Shown: positions 1 to 6,335 of the stretch, in pieces | Layout of the letters: every line of letters starts with the position of its first letter | How positions within the stretch are numbered: position 1 is the first letter of the stretch | NCBI GenBank assembly: GCA_913009765.1 | Contig: CAJVYT010000217.1 | Location: 1 to 7,218, forward strand | Length of the DNA: 7,218 nucleotides | Reading direction: 5' to 3' | DNA from: an uncultured candidate division Zixibacteria bacterium | GTDB taxonomy: Bacteria; Zixibacteria; MSB-5A5; GN15; FEB-12 | Notes under the pieces: model-generated | Seen by the model: only the letters and a program-made list of their open reading frames with translations | Database searches by the model: none | What the model was told of the DNA's origin: nothing | Program-made: the position numbers and the translations under genes

Positions 1-1563
1 GGAGGAAATCTCTTTCATCTTATCACCTTTATTATACTTATCTATAATATATTTTCTATTTTCCAATGCGGTTTCTTTGAAGTCACTGTCTTCATACTGC
101 CGAATCATGGCAAGACAATCGTCAGGAGTATTAAAAAGATATTTTTGGGGATAAATATATTTTGCTCCATACCAATTATGAATTAACGGCATAAGCCCTG
201 ATGCCATTCCCTCGGCAATTGAATAATGAAAAGATTCAAACAACGATGTTGATATAACAAAATCTTTATCGGTATACCAAGCAGACATATTGTCAATCCA
301 TCCATCGAAAATAATAGGTAGATTGTTTTCTTTGATAAAATGTTCAAAATATAATTTTATACGAGGGTCTTGATGCTGTCCGGCAATATGCAGCGAATAT
401 TCATTGTCATAGTCATATATTTTTTTGAAGCAGTACAATAACAATTCCGGATTTTTTTTGTAATTGATATATCCTACAGATGCTATTTTTTTGCCGTATC
501 TTTTATTTTTGGGAATTTGATATTTTTGAGTATCAACAGCATTATGAATTATAACTTGGGGTGTTTTTATTTTAATTTTAGCCGTAACCAGTTCCTGTAC
601 TGATTTATTTACAAAAATAAGCAGATCAACTTTTTCCCAATCAACTTGTAAAGGATAATCTGTAAATGCCTCATAGCTGTGTAAACGACAGACTATTTGT
701 GATTTTTTTTTAAACTTGGTTGCTTCAACTAAATACTGGTCACACCATTCAAACCAAGATATATCAGCCCATTCCATAAGGTGTTTCATTTCGTTGAGAT
801 TTGAATTGTCAAATATTTTGACTTCATTGGATTGTTTGAGATAATCAATAATGTCTCCGACAAAACTGTCAATAGAGGAAAAAAATGCAATTTTTTTGCC
901 GGCAATCATTGCATGTTCAGAACTTGAAATAACCGGATTAGGCTTATTCTTTTCTTTTATAATTTCCTGCCATCTATGAATCTCAGCTTTTGATTTTGAG
1001 TTGTTACCGTTTGACTTTTCATTTAGACATAAAAGTTGGTTTGCTTCTTTAAAAAATTGATTATCCAAAGAATATGCCAAGGCATTGTTACGCACTATTG
1101 AGTCATTTGGGTTAATTGTAAGTGCTTTTTCCCAAGAGAGAAAAGCTTTTGCAGAATCATTCAGATGTGTTGCTATTACTGCTAAATCATTAAGTAGTTC
1201 TGAGTTTTCGGGATATTTTGTCAGGAGTGTTTCTACTCTTTTGTAAGCATTTTCATAATTTTGACTATTGATTTCAATGAGTGCAAGATTATAATTTGCA
1301 TCATAGTGTAATGGTTCTATTTTTGTGATTTCTGAAAAGAACTCAAAGGCATCGCTATTTTTTTGCAGCGAGACGGCAAGAATTCCGGCTGTCATTTTAT
1401 CGGTGATGGAACTTGTCGACAACATGGCAACAGTTTTTACATAGGGATATGCCTCCGATAGTTTATTATCCGCTAAGAGTTTATTTGCTTGTGATGTTAA
1501 TTCCTCTGAAGAGATTAGCCCATCAGCAAGTTTTTTTTGCAAATGTAGATTCGTAGTACTCAT
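1..1563 (-). CDS. TPR-containing GT-B glycosyltransferase, C-terminus cut by window edge
   Basis: An open frame of 521 codons starts at ATG 1563 and continues without a stop to base 1, so the C-terminus is missing, probably by little. Residues about 20-160 are helical and TPR-like; the clearest repeats are near 86-120 and 121-154 (ending KYPEN and INPND). From about 222 the protein resembles a GT-B fold enzyme of the GT4 type: NAVDTQKY (341-348), VGYINYKKNPELLL (363-376), and an E-x7-E pair E443/E451 within FESFHYSIAEGMASG, the usual nucleotide-sugar site. No signal peptide or membrane segment is seen, so it should be cytoplasmic. It follows fliW after 34 bases and has its own ribosome site (AGGA, 10 bases upstream). 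Family knowledge: TPR-glycosyltransferases near flagellar genes often modify flagellin. That role is inferred here; donor and acceptor are unknown, and a cell-surface glycan enzyme is an alternative. Confidence 0.88.
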   Translation of the reverse strand, partial: MSTTNLHLQKKLADGLISSEELTSQANKLLADNKLSEAYPYVKTVAMLSTSSITDKMTAGILAVSLQKNSDAFEFFSEITKIEPLHYDANYNLALIEINSQNYENAYKRVETLLTKYPENSELLNDLAVIATHLNDSAKAFLSWEKALTINPNDSIVRNNALAYSLDNQFFKEANQLLCLNEKSNGNNSKSKAEIHRWQEIIKEKNKPNPVISSSEHAMIAGKKIAFFSSIDSFVGDIIDYLKQSNEVKIFDNSNLNEMKHLMEWADISWFEWCDQYLVEATKFKKKSQIVCRLHSYEAFTDYPLQVDWEKVDLLIFVNKSVQELVTAKIKIKTPQVIIHNAVDTQKYQIPKNKRYGKKIASVGYINYKKNPELLLYCFKKIYDYDNEYSLHIAGQHQDPRIKLYFEHFIKENNLPIIFDGWIDNMSAWYTDKDFVISTSLFESFHYSIAEGMASGLMPLIHNWYGAKYIYPQKYLFNTPDDCLAMIRQYEDSDFKETALENRKYIIDKYNKGDKMKEISS

Positions 1564-1564
1564 T

Positions 1565-1587
1565 ATATCAATATCCTATTTTGATAT
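1565..1587 (-). promoter_or_regulatory. Hairpin with Shine-Dalgarno in loop, candidate CsrA site (glycosyltransferase leader)
   Basis: In the transcript a perfect 7-bp stem (AUAUCAA with UUGAUAU) encloses the 9-base loop AAUAGGAUA. The loop holds the Shine-Dalgarno GGA, and the stem ends one base before the glycosyltransferase AUG. The inverted repeat is seen directly. CsrA is known to prefer GGA in hairpin loops overlapping ribosome sites, so control by CsrA is an inference. The stem has only one G-C pair and would be weak alone. Confidence 0.45.
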
Positions 1588-1597
1588 GAACAAACAA

Positions 1598-2074
1598 TTA
1601 AACAGCAGATGAAGCAGTCTCTTGTTCGGAAACATTTTCTTGCTTTGGGAGATACCTCATAAAATAATATTTTACATCAAAATCAGTATTTACCAAGACA
1701 AGCTGTTTTCCCAGATTATTTTCAGTATTGATTAAAATAGGACCCTGCATATTTGCTGTGATATCTTCCGGAGTTTCAGCTAAAGTAACAACCACATACG
1801 TTTCAACAGCATTTACATCATCAATTTTAAGTTCCGCAATTTCTTTGGAATTAATTTCAATTTTATAATTTGTCATAAATAATCTTGGGTTGACTACCAA
1901 AAATGATATTGCCGGTTCATCAATTGATTGGAACCATAAAAAAGGTTTGAGTTCTTCAATTTCAATCAGACAATACTTTTTGTACTTTTCAAAGCCCAAA
2001 ACAGGTCTTTCCATAGTAATCAGTTTGTCTTCTGAGACCTCAATATCTCCTAACCGTAAACTTTGCACAATCAT
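1598..2074 (-). CDS. fliW: FliW, flagellar assembly factor and CsrA antagonist
   Basis: The 158-residue product has near-usual FliW length and its conserved blocks: LGFEKYKKYCLIE (26-38), PFLWFQSIDEPAISFLVVNP (44-63), TPEDITANMQGPILIN (101-116) and GKQLVLVNTDFD (122-133). The usual GLPGF-type turn reads PVLGF. The last 15 or so residues form a polar tail (EQETASSAV) beyond the fold. In Bacillus and Campylobacter, FliW is a cytoplasmic protein that binds either flagellin or CsrA. When flagellin is exported, FliW is freed to sequester CsrA, relieving repression of flagellin translation. ATG 2074 is preceded by a good AAAGGA site 8 bases upstream. The gene lies 21 bases after flgL and is separated from csrA by flgL, whereas the two are commonly adjacent. 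The flagellin gene itself is not in the window. Confidence 0.96.
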   Translation of the reverse strand: MIVQSLRLGDIEVSEDKLITMERPVLGFEKYKKYCLIEIEELKPFLWFQSIDEPAISFLVVNPRLFMTNYKIEINSKEIAELKIDDVNAVETYVVVTLAETPEDITANMQGPILINTENNLGKQLVLVNTDFDVKYYFMRYLPKQENVSEQETASSAV

Positions 2075-2090
2075 ATAATTATTCCTTTAT
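2075..2090 (-). promoter_or_regulatory. Weak hairpin around fliW ribosome site
   Basis: The transcript reads AUAA, then loop AGGAAUAA, then UUAU, directly against the fliW AUG. The Shine-Dalgarno GGA is in the loop, as in the flgK, csrA and glycosyltransferase leaders. The stem is four A-U pairs only, which is easy to obtain by chance in AT-rich DNA. It is listed because it repeats the geometry, not because it is convincing alone. Confidence 0.2.
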
Positions 2091-2095
2091 CTGTT

Positions 2096-4015
2096 CTATC
2101 TTAAAAAGTCCAAAAGTGAAGGCTGAATAATTTTGGCAGATGCCATAAGTGCAGCCTTATAATTATTTTCATATATAGATAAATCTGTAATAACTTTTGT
2201 TAAGTCAGCATCTTCAAGTTCCGAAAGACGTTCGGTAAACATGAATTCCTGTGAATAAAGCCTATTCATCGTACTTTCTAATCTGACACCTTTGGAACCG
2301 TTAACAGCTCTACTGTTTAAAACATGATCAATAGACAAATCAAAATTATCTAAGAGACTGCCTATTGCTTCGGTATCGTTATTTTCCATCGCATTGGCTA
2401 AAACATAAAAAGAGCCAACCATGTCAGACGAGCCATATATTCCTAAATTTCTGGCGGCAGTTCCCCCTGACACATCCTCAATTGTAAATGATGAGTACGG
2501 ATCATTGTTTACAACTTGAATACCTCTGTTATCCGAATTAAGTGATGCGGTAATATCAAGCCCTGAATTGTTAAAAACGTCGAGTAAATCTTGAACAGTA
2601 ACAATTGAAGGGTCATCTAAATCAAGTGTTGCCTTTGTACCACCTTGCCACATAACTATTTCCCCGGTAGTAATTCCCAAACCGTTATTAAGGTCGCTTA
2701 AATTAGATGTTGTCAGAAGCTGCACATCTAAATTTTCACCGATAAAATTCCCTTTGAACTCACCTAAGATTCCTAAATCTTCGGCAGTTGTTCCGCCTAA
2801 TTCTTCAATTGCAAAATCAACTCTCGGAGCGAGGTCGCTCCCGGTAAGAGTTGGTCCTATATTTCCGACTATTCCAAGCTGTTCGGCTAAATTGACATTA
2901 TTTTCTAAATCTTTTATAGATAAATTCAATGGGATACCGTTCGTATCATTTATTTCAAAACCTGTACCGGCAGCGTTGATACTCATAGTAACATTAAATA
3001 TACCTGCAGAACTAAGCTGAGAATTAAACTGCGTTATAACATCATCAACCGTAACAGCAGAACTTAAATCAACGTTAATATCAGTACCGGCATTATCAGT
3101 TACATTAATTAAACCGGAGGTCAAATCAACTCCGGCACCGTTATTTATATTATTTAGCGGGGTCGTGCCGGTAATTAACCCATTTTGTGTTGGCTCAAAC
3201 AAGAGCGAATTGTTATCATCAGCAATTCTTACCGTAAGATTATTTATTCCGTTGATCGCAAGGTCATTATTTATTTGTGTAATTACTTCATCAATAGTAG
3301 TTTCGGCGTTTAAATCAATCGTGGCATTGATGCCTAAGTTTAAATCTCTTATTTGAATCAATCCAGGAATCTGGTTTATGCCGTCACCGTTATGCAAATC
3401 AGAAAGCTGTGTCGAACCGTTAATAGCAGTATCTAAATCAAATCCTTCACCAAGTGTCAGAATCTGTTTTAAAAAGAGGTCTGCCCCATTCATGTTAACT
3501 CCTACTTCAGCAGAGGAGTCAATCTGGTAATTGATAACACCATTATCACCTTGAAAAGTGACACCATTCGCATAACGCTGAAATGCAGCTTCATTAGTCC
3601 TAAACCCGGAAAAAGTATATCGTCCTTCAAGTTGAGAATTACCAAGCTGTAAAATTTTATCAATGCCGGCACGAATCCCGGCAGCAAATGCTTTTCTGCC
3701 GTCGGCATTAAATGAATCATCAGCACCACTAACAGCATCGGCTTTAGCTTCTGAAACGATTTCATTGAGACTGTTTATAATTTCGTCATTTTTAAAATAC
3801 CATGAATTTGCTTGATTGATATTTCCTTGATATTGCTTGTTATTCGCCAACTCATTACGGTAATCAAGATCACGAGTGATACCCAAGGGGTCATCAGATG
3901 GTTTATTGATTCTTTTCCCGGTAGACATTTGAGTCTGCATGGACAAAAATCTTGTAAGAGAATTTTGAGCATTATAAGTAACTCTACCGGCAATCATTGA
4001 ATTGGTAACACGCAT
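2096..4015 (-). CDS. flgL: FlgL, hook-filament junction protein, long form with internal repeats
   Basis: FlgL (HAP3) is exported through the flagellar type III apparatus and joins FlgK to the first flagellin ring. The N-terminal flagellin-like D0/D1 helices are clear: MRVTNSMIAGRVTYNAQNSL at 1-20, then SMQTQMSTGKRINKPSDDP (25-43), the conserved start of FlgL/flagellin. LEGRYTFSGFRTNEAAF (129-145) is typical of FlgL. The C-terminal helices (about 565-639) end in ALMASAKIIQPSLLDFLR, the FlgL version of the terminal domain. At 639 residues it is about twice the usual 300 or so; the extra length is a central insert (about 200-530) carrying three Flagellin_IN-like repeats and short LGI-G linkers, presumably surface-exposed. 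ATG 4015 follows csrA by 19 bases. Its ribosome site is weak (GAG, 6 bases upstream), so coupling to csrA translation is plausible. A flagellin is less likely given the neighbours and C-terminus. Confidence 0.95.
   Translation of the reverse strand: MRVTNSMIAGRVTYNAQNSLTRFLSMQTQMSTGKRINKPSDDPLGITRDLDYRNELANNKQYQGNINQANSWYFKNDEIINSLNEIVSEAKADAVSGADDSFNADGRKAFAAGIRAGIDKILQLGNSQLEGRYTFSGFRTNEAAFQRYANGVTFQGDNGVINYQIDSSAEVGVNMNGADLFLKQILTLGEGFDLDTAINGSTQLSDLHNGDGINQIPGLIQIRDLNLGINATIDLNAETTIDEVITQINNDLAINGINNLTVRIADDNNSLLFEPTQNGLITGTTPLNNINNGAGVDLTSGLINVTDNAGTDINVDLSSAVTVDDVITQFNSQLSSAGIFNVTMSINAAGTGFEINDTNGIPLNLSIKDLENNVNLAEQLGIVGNIGPTLTGSDLAPRVDFAIEELGGTTAEDLGILGEFKGNFIGENLDVQLLTTSNLSDLNNGLGITTGEIVMWQGGTKATLDLDDPSIVTVQDLLDVFNNSGLDITASLNSDNRGIQVVNNDPYSSFTIEDVSGGTAARNLGIYGSSDMVGSFYVLANAMENNDTEAIGSLLDNFDLSIDHVLNSRAVNGSKGVRLESTMNRLYSQEFMFTERLSELEDADLTKVITDLSIYENNYKAALMASAKIIQPSLLDFLR
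2504..3406 (-). repeat. Three diverged Flagellin_IN-like protein repeats within flgL
   Basis: FlgL residues about 204-276, 287-358 and 439-504 share one pattern. Each opens with LSDLHNGDGI, LNNINNGAGV or LSDLNNGLGI, followed by a beta strand (GLIQI, GLINV, GEIVM), an acidic strand (IDLNAETTIDEV, VDLSSAVTVDDV, LDLDDPSIVTVQDL), an amphipathic helix with a conserved N (INND, FNSQ, FNNS) and a final strand pair. This matches the flagellin hook IN motif described in flagellins and HAP proteins. Units two and three are separated by about 80 residues with AEQLGIVG and AEDLGILG motifs, echoed later by AARNLGIYG. The repeats are protein-level; I see no near-identical DNA copies. Confidence 0.75.
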
Positions 4016-4034
4016 AACTTACTCACTTGTTTAA

Positions 4035-4349
4035 TTAATTTTTTGTTTTTCTCGATGAACCATTCTTTTTCATCTTGTCCTTATAGTCAATTGAAGGCGG
4101 TTTTAATTCCTCGCCTTTGATTTTACTTTTAATAAGGTCAACCATTCCTTTAAAATCTTTTGCAATTGAACCCGATGCCTTGCGGTTTTCTTCCTGAATC
4201 TTCACATAAATTTCTTCACGATGTACAACCACATTCATCGGAGCATCAATTCCGATTCTTACTTGTCTTCCATGAATCCCTAACACCGATATTTTAATAT
4301 CTTCACCGATGTTAATTGATTCACCTAACTTCCTTGTTAAAATCAGCAC
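4035..4349 (-). CDS. csrA: CsrA, translational regulator with long basic C-terminal extension
   Basis: CsrA is a small dimeric RNA-binding protein that binds GGA motifs and usually blocks ribosome access; in FliW-containing bacteria its main target is flagellin mRNA. The core is intact: [15 protein letters not shown] (1-15) with L4 and R6, [16 protein letters not shown] (22-37), and VHREEIY (42-48) with the RNA-contacting R44. The protein is 104 residues, against about 60-75 in most CsrA. Residues from about 58 on form a lysine-rich tail with a likely helix ([17 protein letters not shown]) and a disordered end (NGSSRKTKN). In known systems the region just after the core contacts FliW. The start is GTG, supported by a strong AAGGAGG site 6 bases upstream and by alignment with the CsrA N-terminus. 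It lies between flgK (59 bases upstream) and flgL (19 bases downstream). Confidence 0.97.
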   Translation of the reverse strand: MLILTRKLGESINIGEDIKISVLGIHGRQVRIGIDAPMNVVVHREEIYVKIQEENRKASGSIAKDFKGMVDLIKSKIKGEELKPPSIDYKDKMKKNGSSRKTKN

Positions 4350-4351
4350 GT

Positions 4352-4367
4352 AAACCCTCCTTGGTTT
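4352..4367 (-). promoter_or_regulatory. csrA: Hairpin with Shine-Dalgarno in loop, candidate CsrA autoregulatory site
   Basis: The csrA leader reads AAACC, loop AAGGAG, GGUUU in the transcript: a perfect 5-bp stem with two G-C pairs whose loop contains the GGA of the Shine-Dalgarno. The stem ends two bases before the GTG start. CsrA-family proteins are known to repress their own translation through such sites, so autoregulation is a reasonable inference. The linear sequence CCAAGGAGGG partly fits the ACARGGAUGU consensus. Confidence 0.5.
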
Positions 4368-4408
4368 TTATGCCATATATGTTCATAGTTTATTTTTTCT
4401 TTTTTTAT

Positions 4409-5800
4409 TTATCTTCCAACAACTCCCATTCTTAATACTGTATCGAGAGCCTGATCCATTGCTGTAATCACTCTAGCAGCAGCATCGTAGGCGTGTTGAA
4501 ATTTTACCATATTTATCATTTCCTCGTCAAGGGAAACCCCCTGAACAGATTCTTTGGCGAATTCTATTTGCTGTACAAGCAGATCATAGTTTTTTGCAAA
4601 TGATGTTGCTTCATTTGCTTCAACTCCAACGGATCCGATTATAGAGTTATAGTATCCATTAAGAGAAACTGAGCCGTTCTTTAGAACATTTTTATCTCTG
4701 AGTTTTGCTATTTCATAGGCGAGAGTATTATCACTTTCAGCACCGCTTGCTGACGATGTTACCAAAAGTTGATTGGCGACAATATCAGGATTTATCGCAA
4801 TATCTTGAGCGTTAGTTTTGGTTGCATCAAAAAATGCAATATTTGTTTGTCCGTTGCCTGTCTGTCCCTGCATATGAATAGAATTAACCTGTTCAACCAT
4901 AGTAGCGGCTAAAGTATTGAGTTTATCGAGATACTTCGGAATAATAACATCGCGACTGTCTAAAAGAGCTTTTAACTGTCCGGCTGTATTTGTGAGTTCA
5001 AAATCTGAACCTTCCCACATCAGTTTATGAGTTGGTTTACCGTCAACATTTACTACTTTTGACTCTATTCGTATTGCATCTGCCCCATTGACAACAGACA
5101 TTGCTCCAATATATACAACCATTTCGCCACTCTGACTTTCATTGGTATTAATATCTACAAGTGATGAAAGTTTGTCTAAGACCAAGTCTCGGCTGTCTCG
5201 TAAATCATTTGCTTTAACACCACCAACCTCAAGTGACTGAATTTGATGATTAAGACGAGCGACTTCACTAGTCATACTATTTATTTGGTTTGTATAGTTA
5301 TTTAAATCAGAGTCTATTGATGACCGTAATGTTTCAACTTGATCGGTTAACTCATGAAATGAGTTTGTCATAATTTTTGTTTGTGAAACTAACTGATTTC
5401 GTGTAGATGACGATCCCGGATCTTTTGCAAAATCATCCCATGCATTCCAAAATTCGTTCATCTGGTCAGAAAGGGTATTATCGTTAGGTTCATTAAAAAG
5501 CGATTCAACTTGTGAAAGTACTTTTTCTTTATAGCTCCACTCTCCGAGCGATTTACTTTCCTGTCGATACTGATCACCCAAAAACAGATCGCGAATATGC
5601 TGGATACTTGTTACTTCAACACCGGTACCAAAAGACCCTAAAGTATTGTTTTCAGGAAACGTTGAAGATATATTTACTCTTTGTCTTGTATATCCGGGGG
5701 TATTAACATTGGCGATATTATGTCCAATTGTCTGCAGTGATGCTTGACTTGCCAGCAATGCACGCCGACCTATTTCGAGTCCTTGAAATAATCCGGGCAT
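4409..5800 (-). CDS. flgK: FlgK, hook-associated protein 1 (hook-filament junction)
   Basis: FlgK is exported by the flagellar type III system and caps the hook, making the first junction layer before FlgL. The N-terminus carries the rod/hook axial motif HNIANVNTPGYTRQ (27-40). NEFWNAWDDFAKDP (115-128) is the characteristic FlgK helix. Residues about 135-200 are helical with coiled-coil character. The C-terminus has the axial-protein terminal domain: VSLDEEMINMVKFQHAYDAA (about 422-441) and a final helix ending DTVLRMGVVGR. The length of 463 residues is normal, with a modest central domain. ATG 5800 shares its A with the flgN TGA stop (TGATG), so translation is probably coupled, and an AGGAGA site lies inside the end of flgN. 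Adjacent flgN encodes its expected chaperone. Confidence 0.97.
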   Translation of the reverse strand: MPGLFQGLEIGRRALLASQASLQTIGHNIANVNTPGYTRQRVNISSTFPENNTLGSFGTGVEVTSIQHIRDLFLGDQYRQESKSLGEWSYKEKVLSQVESLFNEPNDNTLSDQMNEFWNAWDDFAKDPGSSSTRNQLVSQTKIMTNSFHELTDQVETLRSSIDSDLNNYTNQINSMTSEVARLNHQIQSLEVGGVKANDLRDSRDLVLDKLSSLVDINTNESQSGEMVVYIGAMSVVNGADAIRIESKVVNVDGKPTHKLMWEGSDFELTNTAGQLKALLDSRDVIIPKYLDKLNTLAATMVEQVNSIHMQGQTGNGQTNIAFFDATKTNAQDIAINPDIVANQLLVTSSASGAESDNTLAYEIAKLRDKNVLKNGSVSLNGYYNSIIGSVGVEANEATSFAKNYDLLVQQIEFAKESVQGVSLDEEMINMVKFQHAYDAAARVITAMDQALDTVLRMGVVGR

Positions 5801-6288
5801 CAGATTCTCCTATCTATTGCTACAGTGTTGTTTTGCTCATACGATTCACCTGATTGTCCATAAGTTGGTGATTTTGGTGCATGTATGCGAGCAAGCATAT
5901 CCATCGTTTTGGAGATATATTCTCTCGAACGGTTCAGCAGTATCGCATTTTGATTTCTTGTTTCTGAAATCTTATCGTTAAGTTCAAGAATCACATTTTG
6001 GAGTTGTTCTAATCTGTCTGCCTGCTGTCGGTCAATTAATGTGAGTAAACGGGTGATATTTAAATCGCCGTCTATATTTTTATCTTTTTTAATTTGCTCA
6101 ACAAGTTCCATCCTTTGGCAGTTAAGCATTTGACTTTCGGCAAGCCTTTCATGCTGCTCGGCGGTAACTTCGTTAAGCCCGTCAAGGTTATTTTCTACCA
6201 GCATTCTTTGTTGTTTTTCAAGGAGTTCTAAGAAAGATTCAAAGAGAGCGGCTTCCTTGCCAATAATTTCTATTAATACATCAATCAT
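5800..6288 (-). CDS. flgN: FlgN-like export chaperone for FlgK and FlgL
   Basis: FlgN is a cytoplasmic chaperone that binds the C-termini of FlgK and FlgL and delivers them to the export gate. The 162-residue product is almost wholly helical and charged, with the FlgN-like opening MIDVLIEIIGKEAALFESFL and LLEKQQRMLVENNLDGLNEV, then a long coiled-coil segment rich in Q, E and R through about residue 135. Only the last 25 residues are non-helical. Sequence conservation in this family is low, so the call rests on the N-terminal pattern, size and position directly before flgK. I chose ATG 6288, which has a GGA seven bases upstream and begins where FlgN proteins usually begin. An in-frame TTG at 6300 would add four residues (the frame then reads MDKKM). 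The gene follows the transglycosylase by 47 bases and overlaps flgK by one base. Confidence 0.87.
   Translation of the reverse strand: MIDVLIEIIGKEAALFESFLELLEKQQRMLVENNLDGLNEVTAEQHERLAESQMLNCQRMELVEQIKKDKNIDGDLNITRLLTLIDRQQADRLEQLQNVILELNDKISETRNQNAILLNRSREYISKTMDMLARIHAPKSPTYGQSGESYEQNNTVAIDRRI
5801..5816 (-). promoter_or_regulatory. Hairpin with Shine-Dalgarno in loop upstream of flgK
   Basis: The transcript reads UAGAU, loop AGGAGA, AUCUG: four Watson-Crick pairs plus a closing U-G pair. The flgK Shine-Dalgarno is in the loop and the stem abuts the AUG. The structure lies inside the last codons and stop of flgN, so ribosomes finishing flgN would open it, which is compatible with translational coupling. 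GGA in a loop also makes it a candidate CsrA site; this is inference. Confidence 0.35.
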
Positions 6289-6335
6289 TTTTTTATCCAA
6301 TAATTTTTATCTTCACATTAATAGTCGGTTTATTT

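Noticed and set aside
2754..3020. Plus-strand ORF of 88 codons inside flgL, and similar plus-strand frames at 1890-2078, 3165-3356, 3812-4000 and 5512-5706
   Set aside because: Each is antisense to a well-supported gene, has no recognisable domain or ribosome site, and looks like a shadow frame.
3502..3993. Two minus-strand ORFs (3502-3765 and 3775-3993) in another frame within flgL
   Set aside because: They overlap the conserved N-terminal FlgL coding sequence and encode nothing recognisable.
4321..4386. A 21-codon upstream ORF starting MNIYGIK that overlaps the csrA start in another frame and spans its ribosome site
   Set aside because: It has no Shine-Dalgarno of its own and the length is easily reached by chance; a leader peptide would need conservation evidence.
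4368..4392. Possible sigma-28-like promoter before csrA (TAAACTAT, 9 bases, TGGCATAA)
   Set aside because: Only part of each box matches and the spacing is short of the usual 11 or so; the A/T-rich gap makes such matches cheap.
6289..6305. A fifth GGA hairpin before flgN (UUAU-UGG-AUAA)
   Set aside because: The loop is only three bases and the A of GGA is paired, so it does not fit the pattern of the other leaders.
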